Source of the DNA: an uncultured Albidovulum sp.
GTDB lineage: Bacteria > Pseudomonadota > Alphaproteobacteria > Rhodobacterales > Rhodobacteraceae
Direction: 5' to 3'
Length of the DNA stretch: 64,000 nt
Assembly (NCBI GenBank): GCA_913064775.1
Contig: CAJYAD010000014.1
Span: 1-64,000 of the forward strand
Below the pieces are notes generated by a model, which saw only the letters and a list, made by a program, of their open reading frames with translations, was not told the DNA's origin and did no database searches. Made by a program: the position numbers and the translations under genes. This document shows, in pieces, positions 39,083 through 49,900 of this stretch (position 1 is its first letter; every line of letters starts with the position of its first letter).

Positions 39083-39685
39083 GTGAGGCCGACCGTGCAA
39101 GGCCCGGAACCGACGGAATTGCTTCTGATCCGCCACGCTCCGGTGGCGCAACCGGGCCTGCTGGCCGGGCGCAGCGACCTGCCCGCACGCCTGCCCGGGG
39201 CGGCGGAAATCGCGGCGGCGCGGCGCGTTCTGGCGGCGCTCGGGGCCGATCCGGCGCGGCTGATCGTCAGCCCGGCCCGGCGCTGCCGCGAAACCGCCAC
39301 GGCACTGTTTCCAGAGGCCGAGCCGCTCATCGACCCGCGCCTGTGGGAGCAGGACTTCGGCGCCTGGGACGGGCGGCCGATGGCCGAGATGCCCGACCTC
39401 GGCCCACAGGCCCGCGTGGCGCTGGCGGCGATGTGCCCACCGGGGGGCGAAAGCTTCCTGCAGGCCGCCGCCCGCATCCTCCCGGCGATCGAGGCCGCCA
39501 CCACCGCCCCCGGCATCGTCACGATCATCGCCCATGCGGGTACGATTCGCGCGGCGCTCGGCCAGGCGCTTGCCGCCCCCGAAGCCGGGCTTGCCTTCGA
39601 GATCGCGCCGCTCTCCGCCACCCGGATCCGCGTCTTCCCCGACGGCAGCCGAGGCATCGCCTTCGTGAACCGGAGCCTGACGTGA
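39083..39685 (+). CDS. histidine phosphatase family protein (alpha-ribazole phosphatase-like)
   Basis: LLIRHAPVAQPGLLAGRSDLPA; position in cobalamin cluster. Confidence 0.8.
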   Translation: MRPTVQGPEPTELLLIRHAPVAQPGLLAGRSDLPARLPGAAEIAAARRVLAALGADPARLIVSPARRCRETATALFPEAEPLIDPRLWEQDFGAWDGRPMAEMPDLGPQARVALAAMCPPGGESFLQAAARILPAIEAATTAPGIVTIIAHAGTIRAALGQALAAPEAGLAFEIAPLSATRIRVFPDGSRGIAFVNRSLT

Positions 39686-40548
39686 GCGCAGTCGGCCCGC
39701 AGCGCCGCCCTGCTGGCCCCGTGGCTGGCCCAGTCGGTGGCTCCACTGGCGGCCCCATCGCGGTCGCGGCGCATTTCGGCGAGTTCCTTCAGGGGCGGCT
39801 CGGGCCCGAGGGCCCGATCGCGCTGATCACCCTGCCCTGCCCGGCCCTTCAAGCCCATGCCATTTGCCGCCCCGGCGCGTTTGCCCTGCACCAGCCCGGT
39901 CCCCGCGTCCTGACCCACGCGGCTGCCGCGCATTTCCTTGCCCTCCTCTGCCTGCCGCGCCGGGGCCGCTTCGTGCTGCGTCTCGACATGCCGCCCGGCG
40001 GCGGCGCCGGGGCCTCGACCGCCGCACGCGTGGCGCTGGCCCGCGCCGCCGGAGAGCATGACCCCGAAGTGATCGCCCGCGCCTGCCTTGCGAGCGAAGG
40101 CGCGCTCGATCCGCTGATGTTTCCGACCCCCGCGCGGCGCCTTTGGGCCTCGCGGGAGGCACGGACGCTGGCCATCCTGCCCCCGGCGCCACGGTTCGAG
40201 GTGCTGGGTGGCTTCTTCGGCCCGATGCGACGCACCGACCCGCAAGACCGCACCTTCCCCGACATCGCCGACCTAGCCGCCGCCTGGCCCGCCGCCTGCG
40301 CCGACCCGGCCTGCGCCGCAGCACTGGCCAGCGCTTCGGCCCGCCGCACCCTTGCACTGCGCCACCCCGGCGGCGACCCGACCGAGGCACTCGCCCTCCG
40401 CTTCGGCGCGCTTGGCTTCGCGATCGGCCATACCGGCGCGGCACGCGCACTGCTTTTCGCGCCGGGAACGGCCCCCCAAGCGGCGGTATCCGCCATGCGC
40501 GCGGCCGGATACCGCCACATTGTCCGCTTCCGCACCGGAGGACATTGA
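39682..40548 (+). CDS. bluE: GHMP-type L-threonine kinase (BluE-like)
   Basis: Probable GTG start; AAHFGEFLQGRLGPEGPIALITLPCP, PPGGGAGASTAARVAL GHMP loop; between phosphatase and cobD. Confidence 0.7.
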   Translation: MSAVGPQRRPAGPVAGPVGGSTGGPIAVAAHFGEFLQGRLGPEGPIALITLPCPALQAHAICRPGAFALHQPGPRVLTHAAAAHFLALLCLPRRGRFVLRLDMPPGGGAGASTAARVALARAAGEHDPEVIARACLASEGALDPLMFPTPARRLWASREARTLAILPPAPRFEVLGGFFGPMRRTDPQDRTFPDIADLAAAWPAACADPACAAALASASARRTLALRHPGGDPTEALALRFGALGFAIGHTGAARALLFAPGTAPQAAVSAMRAAGYRHIVRFRTGGH

Positions 40549-41489
40549 TGCTCTACGCCCTGCCCATGCTGATCGCACTGGCGCTCGACGCGGGCCTTGG
40601 CTGGCCCGATCCACTGTATCGCCGGCTGCGCCATCCGGTGGTCTGGATCGGGGCGTTGATCGGCTGGCTGGACCGGCACTGGAACCACGACGGAACATCC
40701 CCCGCCCGCCGCCGCGCCGCTGGAATCGCCGCAGCCCTTCTGACCATCGCCGTGACCTGCGGGCTGGCCGGAACCCTGCAGGCGTTGCTGCCTTCGGGCT
40801 GGCCCGGCCTGGTGCTGACCGGCGTGCTGGCCTGGCCGCTGATCGCCGCGCGGTCGCTCAACGATCACGTCGCCCGGGTCGCCCGACCGCTGGCGGCCGG
40901 CGATCTGCAGGGCGCGCGCGCGGCGGTTTCGATGATCGTGGGCCGTGATCCCGCGCATCTCGACGCCCCCGCCACCGCCCGCGCCGCGATCGAAAGCCTG
41001 GCCGAGAACGCCTCGGACGGGGTCGTGGCGCCGCTGTTCTGGGGGATGCTCTTCGGCCTGCCGGGAATCGCCGGCTACAAGGCCGTGAATACGCTTGATT
41101 CGATGATCGGCCATCGCTCGCCCCGGCATGAGGCTTTCGGCTGGGCCGCCGCCCGGATCGACGACGTGGCGAACCTGATCCCGGCGCGGCTGACCGCACT
41201 TTGCTTTGCGCTGGCCGGTCCGGCCCCGCGCGCGGCCCTTGCCACCATCCGGCGCGACGCCGGCCACCACCGCTCGCCCAACGCGGGCTGGCCCGAGGCG
41301 GCGATGGCCGGCTCTCTGGGCTTTCGGTTGTCAGGCCCCCGGGTCTACGGCGACCGACGCACCGACGAGCCCTGGGTCAATGCCACGGGCGGCGATCCAG
41401 ATTCGGCTGGCGTCGGGCGCGCGCTTGGGCTTTATCGTCGGGCCCTGTTCGGGCTGGCGGTATTGCTGGCACTGCTCGCGGCAATCTGA
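40548..41489 (+). CDS. cobD: adenosylcobinamide-phosphate synthase CobD/CbiB
   Basis: LALDAGLGWPDPLYRRLRHPVVWIGALI, ESLAENASDGVVAPLFWGMLFGLPGI, KAVNTLDSMIGH. Confidence 0.95.
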   Translation: MLYALPMLIALALDAGLGWPDPLYRRLRHPVVWIGALIGWLDRHWNHDGTSPARRRAAGIAAALLTIAVTCGLAGTLQALLPSGWPGLVLTGVLAWPLIAARSLNDHVARVARPLAAGDLQGARAAVSMIVGRDPAHLDAPATARAAIESLAENASDGVVAPLFWGMLFGLPGIAGYKAVNTLDSMIGHRSPRHEAFGWAAARIDDVANLIPARLTALCFALAGPAPRAALATIRRDAGHHRSPNAGWPEAAMAGSLGFRLSGPRVYGDRRTDEPWVNATGGDPDSAGVGRALGLYRRALFGLAVLLALLAAI

Positions 41490-41496
41490 GGGCGTC

Positions 41497-42486
41497 ATGC
41501 GTGATCACGGCGGCAATCTTGACCAGGCCATCGCCCGCTTCGGCGGTGCGAAGACCGACTGGATCGACCTGTCCACCGGGATCAACCGGCGCCCCTATCC
41601 GGTGCCGCCACTGCCGCCCGAGGTCTGGAATGCCCTGCCCCGGCAGGATGCCCGGCAGGCGCTGATCGCCGCCGCCGCCCATGCCTACCGCACAGATGCC
41701 GCGATTCTGCCGCTGGCCGGGGCGCAGGCGGCGATTCAGCTGATCCCCCGCCTCGCCCCGCCGGGAAGGGCGCGCGTGCTTTCCCCCACCTATAACGAAC
41801 ACGCCGCCGCCCTGCGCGCCGCGGGCTGGACGGTCGATGAGGTCACCGCGCCCGGCGATCTTGTCGGCGCCGATCTGGCGGTCCTGGTCAATCCCAACAA
41901 CCCCGATGGGCGCGCGATCACAGCCGCCGATCTGCGGGCACTGGCGGGTAAGGTCGGGCGGCTGGTGGTCGACGAAAGCTTTGCGGACATCGCGCCGGAC
42001 CTGTCCATCGCGCCCGATTGCGCGGAGATTCCGGGGCTTCTGGTGCTACGCTCTTTCGGCAAATTCTACGGGCTGGCCGGGTTGCGGTTGGGCTTTGCGA
42101 TCGGCGCGAAGGCCGTGGTCGCGCAGCTTGCGGCCATGGCCGGGCCCTGGGCGGTGTCCGGCCCGGCGCTGGAAATCGGCGCCCGGGCGCTGCGCGACGA
42201 CAACTGGGCCGCCGCGACCCGCAGCCGGCTGGCCGCCGAAAGCCCGCGCATCGACGCGCTGGCGCAAGCCGCGGGCTGGCGGCCGATCGGCGGCACCGGG
42301 CTGTTTCGGCTCTACGACATGCCGGAGGCGGCCGAGGCGCAGGCGCGGCTTGCCCATCACCGGATCTGGTCGCGCATCTTCCCGCGCCGCCCGGGCTGGC
42401 TGCGCCTCGGCCTGCCGGGGGACGAGGACGAATGGACCCGGCTTTCCGGGGCAATGGAAAAGGTTGGCAATGCAATTCACCCGTGA
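41497..42486 (+). CDS. cobC: threonine-phosphate decarboxylase / aminotransferase-like CobC
   Basis: DHGGNLDQAIARFGG, DLSTGINRRPYPVPPLP, VNPNNPDGR, RSFGKFYGLAGLRLGFAIG. Confidence 0.93.
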   Translation: MRDHGGNLDQAIARFGGAKTDWIDLSTGINRRPYPVPPLPPEVWNALPRQDARQALIAAAAHAYRTDAAILPLAGAQAAIQLIPRLAPPGRARVLSPTYNEHAAALRAAGWTVDEVTAPGDLVGADLAVLVNPNNPDGRAITAADLRALAGKVGRLVVDESFADIAPDLSIAPDCAEIPGLLVLRSFGKFYGLAGLRLGFAIGAKAVVAQLAAMAGPWAVSGPALEIGARALRDDNWAAATRSRLAAESPRIDALAQAAGWRPIGGTGLFRLYDMPEAAEAQARLAHHRIWSRIFPRRPGWLRLGLPGDEDEWTRLSGAMEKVGNAIHP

Positions 42487-43093
42487 CGAGGCCGACACGC
42501 TGGACCGCATCCTGCATTGGCGCCGCGACGTGCGCCATTTCCGCCGCGATCCCATCCCCGAGGCGGTGATGCGCCGGCTGCGACGCGCGCTGGACACCGC
42601 GCCCTCGGTCGGCAATGCCCGGCCGTGGCGGCTGATCCGGGTCGAGGATCCGGGGTTGCGCGCCGGGGTGAAGGTCGAATTCGCGCGCTGCAACGTCGAA
42701 GCGAAGAAGATCTACGAAAGCGACCGCGCCCGTGCCTATGGGCGGCTGAAGCTGGCCGGGATCGACGCGGCGCCGGTGCAATTCGCGGTCTTCACCGCCA
42801 CCGACCCGAAGGAAGGCCACCGCCTCGGCCGCCTGACCATGCCCGAAACCCTGCGCCAATCCACCGCGATGGCGATCTACACCCTGTGGCTTGCGGCGCG
42901 GGCCGAGAACCTGGGGCTGGGGATGGTCTCGATCCTTGACCCCGGGCGGATGGAGCAGCTCTTCGAGGTGCCCGAGGGCTGGGTCTTCACCGCCTATATC
43001 TGCCTCGGCTGGCCCGAGTTCACCGATGACACGCCCCTGCTGCACCGCGAGGAATGGCAGCAGAACGTCGCGACCGGCTGGGAGACGCGGTAG
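42470..43093 (+). CDS. bluB: 5,6-dimethylbenzimidazole synthase BluB
   Basis: RILHWRRDVRHFRRDPIPEAVMRRLRRALDTAPSVGNARPWRLIRVED. Confidence 0.96.
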   Translation: MQFTRDEADTLDRILHWRRDVRHFRRDPIPEAVMRRLRRALDTAPSVGNARPWRLIRVEDPGLRAGVKVEFARCNVEAKKIYESDRARAYGRLKLAGIDAAPVQFAVFTATDPKEGHRLGRLTMPETLRQSTAMAIYTLWLAARAENLGLGMVSILDPGRMEQLFEVPEGWVFTAYICLGWPEFTDDTPLLHREEWQQNVATGWETR

Positions 43094-43097
43094 CCCC

Positions 43098-44549
43098 CTA
43101 CCGCGCCAGCGCCAACAGGCCCGGCACGTCGAGATGGGCCTCCATATGCGCGGCAAGCTGGTCCAGCGTGGCCTCTACCCCGGCGCGGTAGCCGGTGGCC
43201 ACCCCGGCGCCGCCAAGCCCCGCAAGGAAGGCCGCGCGAAAGCCGTCATCGGCGAACATGCCGTGGACATAGCTTCCCATCACCCGTCCGTCGGCCGAAA
43301 CCGCGCCCTCGGGCGCCCCGTCGAGCCGCGCGAAGGGGCGGGCGCAATCGGGGCCCTCGGTGCGGCCGATGTGGATCTCATAGCCATCGAACCGCGCGCC
43401 CGAGGCGGCATGTTCCGCCGTCACCCGTGTCAGGCGCTTGTCGTCCGACATCACCGTGGTCACATCGAGAAGCCCCAGCCCCGCACTGTCGCCCGCCGGC
43501 CCCTCGATCCCCTCAGGGTCGGCTATGCTGCGGCCCAGCATCTGATAGCCGCCGCAGATCCCCAGCACCGCGCCGCCGCGCCGTTGGTGGGCGACAAGGT
43601 CGATGTCCCAGCCCTGCGCGCGCAGGAACGCCAGATCGCCGCGCGTCGACTTGCTGCCCGGCACGATCACCAGATCCAGATCGCCCGGGATCGCCGCGCC
43701 GGGGCCGATCATGCGGATGCTGACCCCCGGCTCTGCCGCCAGCGGGTCGAGATCGTCGAAATTGGCAATCCGCGACAGCGCGAGGCAGCCGATTTTCACT
43801 CCGCCCGGGCCGCCCACCGCCTTTTCGTGGACATCAAGCGCATCCTCGGCCGGAAGCCGCGACGCCTGCGCAAAGAACGGCAGCACGCCGAAGCCGGGCC
43901 AGCCGGTCTTTGCGGCGATATAATCATAGCCCTTGTCGAACAGCCGCGGGTCGCCGCGGAACTTGTTGATCACGAAGCCTGCGACCATCGCCGCATCCTC
44001 GGGGTCGATCACCGCCTGGGTGCCGACGATTTGCGCGATCACCCCGCCCCGGTCGATGTCCCCCGCCAGCACCACCGGCACCCCGGCGGCGCGGGCAAAT
44101 CCCATGTTGGCGATGTCGCCCGCGCGCAGGTTCACCTCGGCCGGGCTGCCCGCGCCCTCGACGATCACCAGATCGTATCGCGCACGCAGCCGATTGAAAG
44201 AGTCGAGCACCGGCGACATCAGCGACGGCTTCATCCCCCAGTAGTCGCGCGCCTTCATGGTGCCGACCCGTCGCCCCTGCACGATGACCTGCGATCCCAC
44301 ATCGGTTTCGGGCTTCAGCAGCACCGGATTCATGTCGACGACCGGCTCCAGCCCCGCCGCCAGCGCCTGCAGCGCCTGAGCGCGACCGATCTCGCCCCCG
44401 TCCGCGGTCACGGCGGCATTGTTCGACATGTTCTGCGGCTTGAACGGCGCCACCGACAGCCCCCGCGCCCGCGCCGCACGGCAAAGCCCCGCCACCAACA
44501 ACGATTTGCCGACGTTCGAGCCGCAGCCCTGAATCATCAGCGCGGGCAT
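43098..44549 (-). CDS. cobQ: cobyric acid synthase CobQ
   Basis: [45 protein letters not shown]-type [20 protein letters not shown]. Confidence 0.97.
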   Translation of the reverse strand: MPALMIQGCGSNVGKSLLVAGLCRAARARGLSVAPFKPQNMSNNAAVTADGGEIGRAQALQALAAGLEPVVDMNPVLLKPETDVGSQVIVQGRRVGTMKARDYWGMKPSLMSPVLDSFNRLRARYDLVIVEGAGSPAEVNLRAGDIANMGFARAAGVPVVLAGDIDRGGVIAQIVGTQAVIDPEDAAMVAGFVINKFRGDPRLFDKGYDYIAAKTGWPGFGVLPFFAQASRLPAEDALDVHEKAVGGPGGVKIGCLALSRIANFDDLDPLAAEPGVSIRMIGPGAAIPGDLDLVIVPGSKSTRGDLAFLRAQGWDIDLVAHQRRGGAVLGICGGYQMLGRSIADPEGIEGPAGDSAGLGLLDVTTVMSDDKRLTRVTAEHAASGARFDGYEIHIGRTEGPDCARPFARLDGAPEGAVSADGRVMGSYVHGMFADDGFRAAFLAGLGGAGVATGYRAGVEATLDQLAAHMEAHLDVPGLLALAR

Positions 44550-45202
44550 CAGAATTCGATCCCCGCCTGCGCCTTGATGCCCGACCGGAACGGATGCTTC
44601 ACCAGCGTCATCTCGGTCACCAGATCCGCGAATTCGATCAGCGCCTCGGCGGCGTTGCGACCGGTCAGCACCACATGGGTCATCTCGGGCTTCTCGTCGC
44701 GCAGGAAGGCCACGACCTCCTCGACATCCAGATATTCATAGCGCAGCGCGATGTTGATCTCATCGAGAAGAACCATCCGGATCTGGGGATCGCGGATCAG
44801 TTCCTTGGCCTTCTCCCAGCCGGCGCGGGCGGCGGCGATGTCGCGCGCCCGGTCTTGGGTTTCCCAGGTGAACCCCTCGCCCATCGCATGAAACTGGCAC
44901 AGATCGCCAAAATTCTCGGTCAGCAGACGGCGCTCGCCGGTGTCCCAGGCGCCCTTGATGAACTGCACCACGGCGCAGGGCATGCCATGGGCGATGCCGC
45001 GTAGAATCATTCCGAAGCCCGAGGACGACTTGCCCTTGCCGGCCCCGGTATGGACAATCACCAGCCCCTTTTCGCCGGTCTTCTTCGCCATGATCTTGTC
45101 GCGCGCAGCCTTCTTCTTCGCCATCTTCGCGGCATGTTCTTCGTCGGTGCGTTCGTGGGTGACGTGTTTCCCGGCCATTCGGTCGCTTCCCTTGCTTGAC
45201 AT
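44549..45202 (-). CDS. cobO: cob(I)yrinic acid a,c-diamide adenosyltransferase CobO
   Basis: [47 protein letters not shown]. Confidence 0.96.
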   Translation of the reverse strand: MSSKGSDRMAGKHVTHERTDEEHAAKMAKKKAARDKIMAKKTGEKGLVIVHTGAGKGKSSSGFGMILRGIAHGMPCAVVQFIKGAWDTGERRLLTENFGDLCQFHAMGEGFTWETQDRARDIAAARAGWEKAKELIRDPQIRMVLLDEINIALRYEYLDVEEVVAFLRDEKPEMTHVVLTGRNAAEALIEFADLVTEMTLVKHPFRSGIKAQAGIEF

Positions 45203-45230
45203 CCTGCCCCCTCCTGCCACAGATGAGCGC

Positions 45231-45425
45231 ACGTTGGTGTCTGCCATACGACAGGCTAAGAGGGAATGCGACGGGGCCTTATTTGCCCCGGAAACAGCCG
45301 CCCCCGCGACCGTGACCGGAGAGGTCGCCCGATGCCACTGGCCCGATCAGGCCGGGAAGGTGGGCGACCGCAGGGCCAATGGCCCCGACTCCGCAAGCCG
45401 GGAAACCTGCCAGCGAATAGTAGTA
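45231..45425 (+). ncRNA. cobalamin (AdoCbl) riboswitch
   Basis: agagggaatgcgac, acagccgcccccgcgaccgtgac, ccgcaagccgggaaacctgcc core elements upstream of the CobW/CobN operon. Confidence 0.88.
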
Positions 45426-45526
45426 CCGGCGGACGGGGTGTTCCGCGGCAGGCTGTGTAGCGGTCCCCCGGGCCGACTCCGCAATCTGGCGACATCCCCC
45501 CCCTGCCAAGAACGGGCTGAGGAAGA

Positions 45527-45889
45527 ATGGTCGCCACACTGCATGTCTGCATCACCTGCAAGGCCGGTCAGCCGATCGCCGAGGGCGAAACCTGCCCCGG
45601 TGCCCGGCTGCACGCCGCGCTGACCGCCGAGGCCTGCCCCGAGGGCGTCCGGATCGTGCCGGTCGAATGCCTGTCGGCCTGCAACAGCGGCGCCGCGGTC
45701 GCGCTGTCGCGCCCCGGGTCGTGGTCCTATGTCTATGGGCGGCTCGACCCGGATCATGCCAGCGACATCCTCGCCGGCGCCGCCGCCTATGCCCGCACCG
45801 ATGACGGCCTCGTGCCCTGGCGCGAACGCCCGGTGGTGTTTCGCAAGCAATCCCTCGCCCGCATCCCCCCTCAGAAGGCCACGCCATGA
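45527..45889 (+). CDS. DUF1636-like Cys-containing small protein
   Basis: LHVCITCKAGQPIAEGETCPGARLH...VECLSACNSGAAVALSRPGSWSYVYGRLDPDHA. Confidence 0.8.
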   Translation: MVATLHVCITCKAGQPIAEGETCPGARLHAALTAEACPEGVRIVPVECLSACNSGAAVALSRPGSWSYVYGRLDPDHASDILAGAAAYARTDDGLVPWRERPVVFRKQSLARIPPQKATP

Positions 45890-46920
45890 CCGATCTCGCC
45901 AAAATCCCCGTCACCATCGTCACCGGCTTCCTTGGCTCGGGCAAGACCACGCTGATCCGGCACCTGATGCAGAACGCGGGCGGTCGGCGCCTTGCCGTGC
46001 TGGTCAATGAATTCGGCACGATGGGCGTCGACGGCGACATCCTGCGCGGCTGCGCCGACGAGAATTGCCCCGCCGAGAATGTCGTGGAACTTGCCAATGG
46101 CTGCATCTGCTGCACCGTCGCGGATGAGTTCATCCCGACGATGGAAGCGCTTCTGGCCCTGCCCCAGCGCCCCGATCACATCCTGATCGAGACCTCGGGC
46201 CTTGCCCTGCCCAAGCCGCTGCTGAAGGCCTTCGACTGGCCGGCGATCCGGTCGCGCATCACCGTCGACGGGGTGATCGCGCTAGCCGATGCCGAGGCCG
46301 TGGCGGCGGGCCGCTTCGCCCCCGATCCGGCGGCGGTGGATGCCCAGCGCGCGGCCGACGAGAGCCTCGACCACGAAACCCCGCTGTCCGAGGTCTTCGA
46401 GGACCAGATCGCCTGTGCCGACATCATCCTGCTGACCAAGGCCGATCTGGCGGGCGAAGCGGGCCTGGCCGCTGCCCGCGCCGCGATCGCGGCCGAGGCG
46501 CCGCGCCCGCTGCCGATGGTGGCGGTGACGAACGGGGCGGTGGACGCCTCGGTGATCCTCGGCCTCAACGCGGCGGCCGAGGACGATCTGGCCGCACGCC
46601 CCTCGCATCACGACGGGTTCGACGACCATGAGCATGACGATTTCGACACGATCGTCGTGGACCTGCCCGAGCAGGACGACCGCGAAGGGTTGATCGCCGC
46701 GCTGGAGCAATTGGCAACAGAGCGCAACATCCTGCGCGTCAAGGGCCATGTCGCGCTGGCGGGCAAGCCGATGCGGCTGCTGGTGCAGGCCGTCGGCGCC
46801 CGGGTGCGCTGTCAGTTCGACCGGCCATGGGGGGCGGCGCCGCGGCGCTCTCAGCTTGTGGTGATCGCCGAAAAGGGTGATATCGACGCGCCCGCGATCC
46901 GGGCCGCCTTGGGGGCCTGA
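45886..46920 (+). CDS. cobW: CobW-family GTPase/metallochaperone
   Basis: VTGFLGSGKTTLIRHLM, GCICCTVADEF (CxCC), His/Asp-rich linker HHDGFDDHEHDDFD. Confidence 0.96.
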   Translation: MTDLAKIPVTIVTGFLGSGKTTLIRHLMQNAGGRRLAVLVNEFGTMGVDGDILRGCADENCPAENVVELANGCICCTVADEFIPTMEALLALPQRPDHILIETSGLALPKPLLKAFDWPAIRSRITVDGVIALADAEAVAAGRFAPDPAAVDAQRAADESLDHETPLSEVFEDQIACADIILLTKADLAGEAGLAAARAAIAAEAPRPLPMVAVTNGAVDASVILGLNAAAEDDLAARPSHHDGFDDHEHDDFDTIVVDLPEQDDREGLIAALEQLATERNILRVKGHVALAGKPMRLLVQAVGARVRCQFDRPWGAAPRRSQLVVIAEKGDIDAPAIRAALGA

Positions 46921-46926
46921 TCCGCG

Positions 46927-49900
46927 ATGCATGTCGTTTTCCGCGAAAGCCATGGCCTGGACGAGACCGAGACGCCCTTTGACCCCGGACAGGACCCGGC
47001 GGATCTGGTGGTGCTGTCGTTCTCGGACAGCGATCTCGGCGCTTTCGCGGCCGGTTGGCACCGGGCGCGGGAAAGCGACGCATCGCTGCCCTCGCTGCGG
47101 CTATGCAACGTCGTGGCGCTGCGCCATCCGCTTTCGGTCGACGCCTATGTCGAACGCACCCTGTCCGGCGCGAAGGCCATCCTCGTCCGGCTGATCGGGG
47201 GCGAGGCCTATTGGCCCTATGGTCTTTCCTCGCTGCGCGACCTCGCCCAGCGGCGCGGCATCGCCCTTGCCGTCCTGCCCGGTGACGGACGCGAGGACCC
47301 GACGCTCGACACCTACTCGACCGTGCCGGTCTCGACCCTCAGACAGCTTTCCACGCTATGCGAGGCGGGCGGGGCGGTCGCCGCACAGGCGGCGCTGGCC
47401 CAGCTTTCATTGGCGGCAGGGCTTTATATGGGTCCAGTGCCCGGCACCAAGAGCCTGCCCGAGGCCGGGATTTACCTGCCCGGCAAGGGCGTGATCGCGG
47501 CCCTGCCCGACAGCGCGGCCCCCATGATCGCCGTCACCTTCTACCGCGCCTACCTTGCCGCCGCCGATACCGAGCCGGTGGACACGTTGATCGCCGAACT
47601 GACAAAAGCAGGCTTCACCGCCTATGGCCTGTTCGCCACGTCGCTGAAATCCGAGGGCCCGGCGCGCTGGCTGACCGAGCATTTCACCGCCCATCCCCCC
47701 GCCGCGATCGTCAACGCAACCGCATTTTCAGCCCAGGGCGCGGACGGGGTGTCGCCGCTTGACGCCGCTGGCGTGCCGGTTTTCCAGGTCGCGCTGTCAA
47801 CCGCCCGGAAACGCGACTGGGCGGCGTCCGAACGCGGCCTTTCGCCCGCCGACCTGGCGATGCATGTGGTGCTGCCGGAGGTCGACGGCCGCCTCTTTGC
47901 TGGCGCCATCAGCTTCAAGACCCCCGGTCGTCACGATCCCGATCTGCAATTTGCCCGCTTCGCCCACCGGACCGATCCGGGGCTGGTCGCCCAGGTTGTC
48001 GCCCGGATCCGCGGCTGGTACCGGCTTGCCGCGACCCCGGCGGCGCTGCGCGATCTGGCGGTGATCCTGTCCACCTATCCCGGCCGCGCCGATCAGATGG
48101 CCCATGCCGTTGGCCTTGACACCCTCGCCTCGACCGAGGCGCTGCTGGACGACCTTCAGGCCGATGGATACCAGACCACCGCCGTTCCGGCCCTGGCCAA
48201 ACGCCTGCGCGATGACGCCCTCTCCTGGCCGCTCGACGCCTACCGTGCGGCCTTGGCCAGCCTTCCGCAAGAGCTGCAGCAGGCCCTTCACGCCGCCTGG
48301 GGCGCCCCCGAGGACGACCCCGCCGTGAAGAACGGCGCCTTCCACTTCGCCGCGGTTCAGGCCGGCCGCACCCTGATCGCCCTGCAGCCTGAGCGCGGCC
48401 GTCGCAAGGCCCGCGATGCCGCCTATCACGACCTCTCCGCCACGCCGCGCCACGGCTATGTCGCCTTCTACCTCTGGCTTCAGGCCCGCGCGCCGCATGC
48501 GCTGATCCACATGGGCGCGCATGGCACGCTGGAATGGCTGCCGGGCAAATCGGTGGCGCTGTCGCCCGCCTGCTGGCCCGCGCGGCTGACCGGGGCGCTG
48601 CCGGTGATCTATCCCTTCATCGTCAACGATCCGGGCGAGGCCGCCCAGGCAAAACGCCGGATCGGAGCGGTGACGCTGGGCCACCTGCCGCCACCCCTGG
48701 CCGTCTCGGCGCTGCCCGAGGATCTGGCCCCGCTGGAGCGCCTGCTTGACGAATATTCCACCGCCGACGGGCTCGATCCGGCGCGCCGCACCCGATTGAT
48801 CGCGGCGATCCGCGACGAAGCCCGCGCGCGCGGGGTGGACGCAGATCTGGGCCTGCCCCCCGACGCCACCCCGGCCGAGGCGATCACCCGCATCGACCGC
48901 TTCGTCTGCGATCTGAAGGAAAGCCGCTTCGGCGAAGGGCTGCACGTCTTCGGGCGCGGTGAATGCGGCGCGGAAGAGCGCGCGGGGCTGATGCAGGCGC
49001 TCGACGGGCGCCGCGTCGCGCCGGGCCCTGCCGGGTCGCCGGGGCGGGGGCGCTCGGACGTTCGCCCCACCGGGCGCAACCTCTTCGCCGTCGATCCCCG
49101 CGCGGTGCCGACCCGCGCCGCCCATGCCCAGGGCGTGAAGCTGGCCGAAGAGCTGATCCGCCGCCACCTGCAGGACCATGGCGACTGGCCCCGGGGGCTG
49201 GTGGTCGATCTCTGGGGCTCGGCCACCATGCGCACGGCGGGCGAGGAATTCGCGATGGCCCTGCATCTTGCGGGTCTTAGCCCGCGCTGGGACGCGGGCA
49301 CCGGCCGGGTCAGCGGGTTCGAGGTGATCCCGCCCGCGCTGCTCGACCGGCCCCGGATCGACGTGACGCTGCGGGTCTCGGGCCTTTTTCGCGACATCTT
49401 CCCGGGCCTTGCCCAGCTCTTCGAGGCCGGCTGCGCCGCGCTGGCAGACCGCGACGAGGCCCCGGACGAGAATCCCTATGCCAATGCCGCGCCCCGGGTC
49501 TTCGGCCCAAAGCCCGGGCAATACGGCCTTGGGCTGGGCGCCGACATCGCCGACCTCAGCCCAGAGGCCCGTACCCGCGCGGGCGAGGCCTGGCTGTCGG
49601 CGTCAAGCTGGGCGATCGGCGCCGATGGCCAGTCGCGCGAGGCCCGGGCCGCGCTGGAGGCCCGCCTTGCCGGAACCGACGCCTTCGTCCACCCTCAGGA
49701 TCTGCCGGAAAGCGACCTGCTGATGGCCGAGGATTACGCCGCCCACGAGGCCGGTTTTGCCGCCGCCCTTGCGCGCCTCGGCCACGCCCCGGCCGCGCTG
49801 TACCACCTTGACGCGACCGATCCCGACCGCCCCCGCGCACGCGCCCTGACCGAAGAGATCGCCCGCACCGTCCGCGCCCGCGCCGCCAATCCGGCCTGGG

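Noticed and set aside
47797-49521. 574-aa minus-strand ORF
   Set aside because: Antisense to cobN with the usual high-GC shadow composition.
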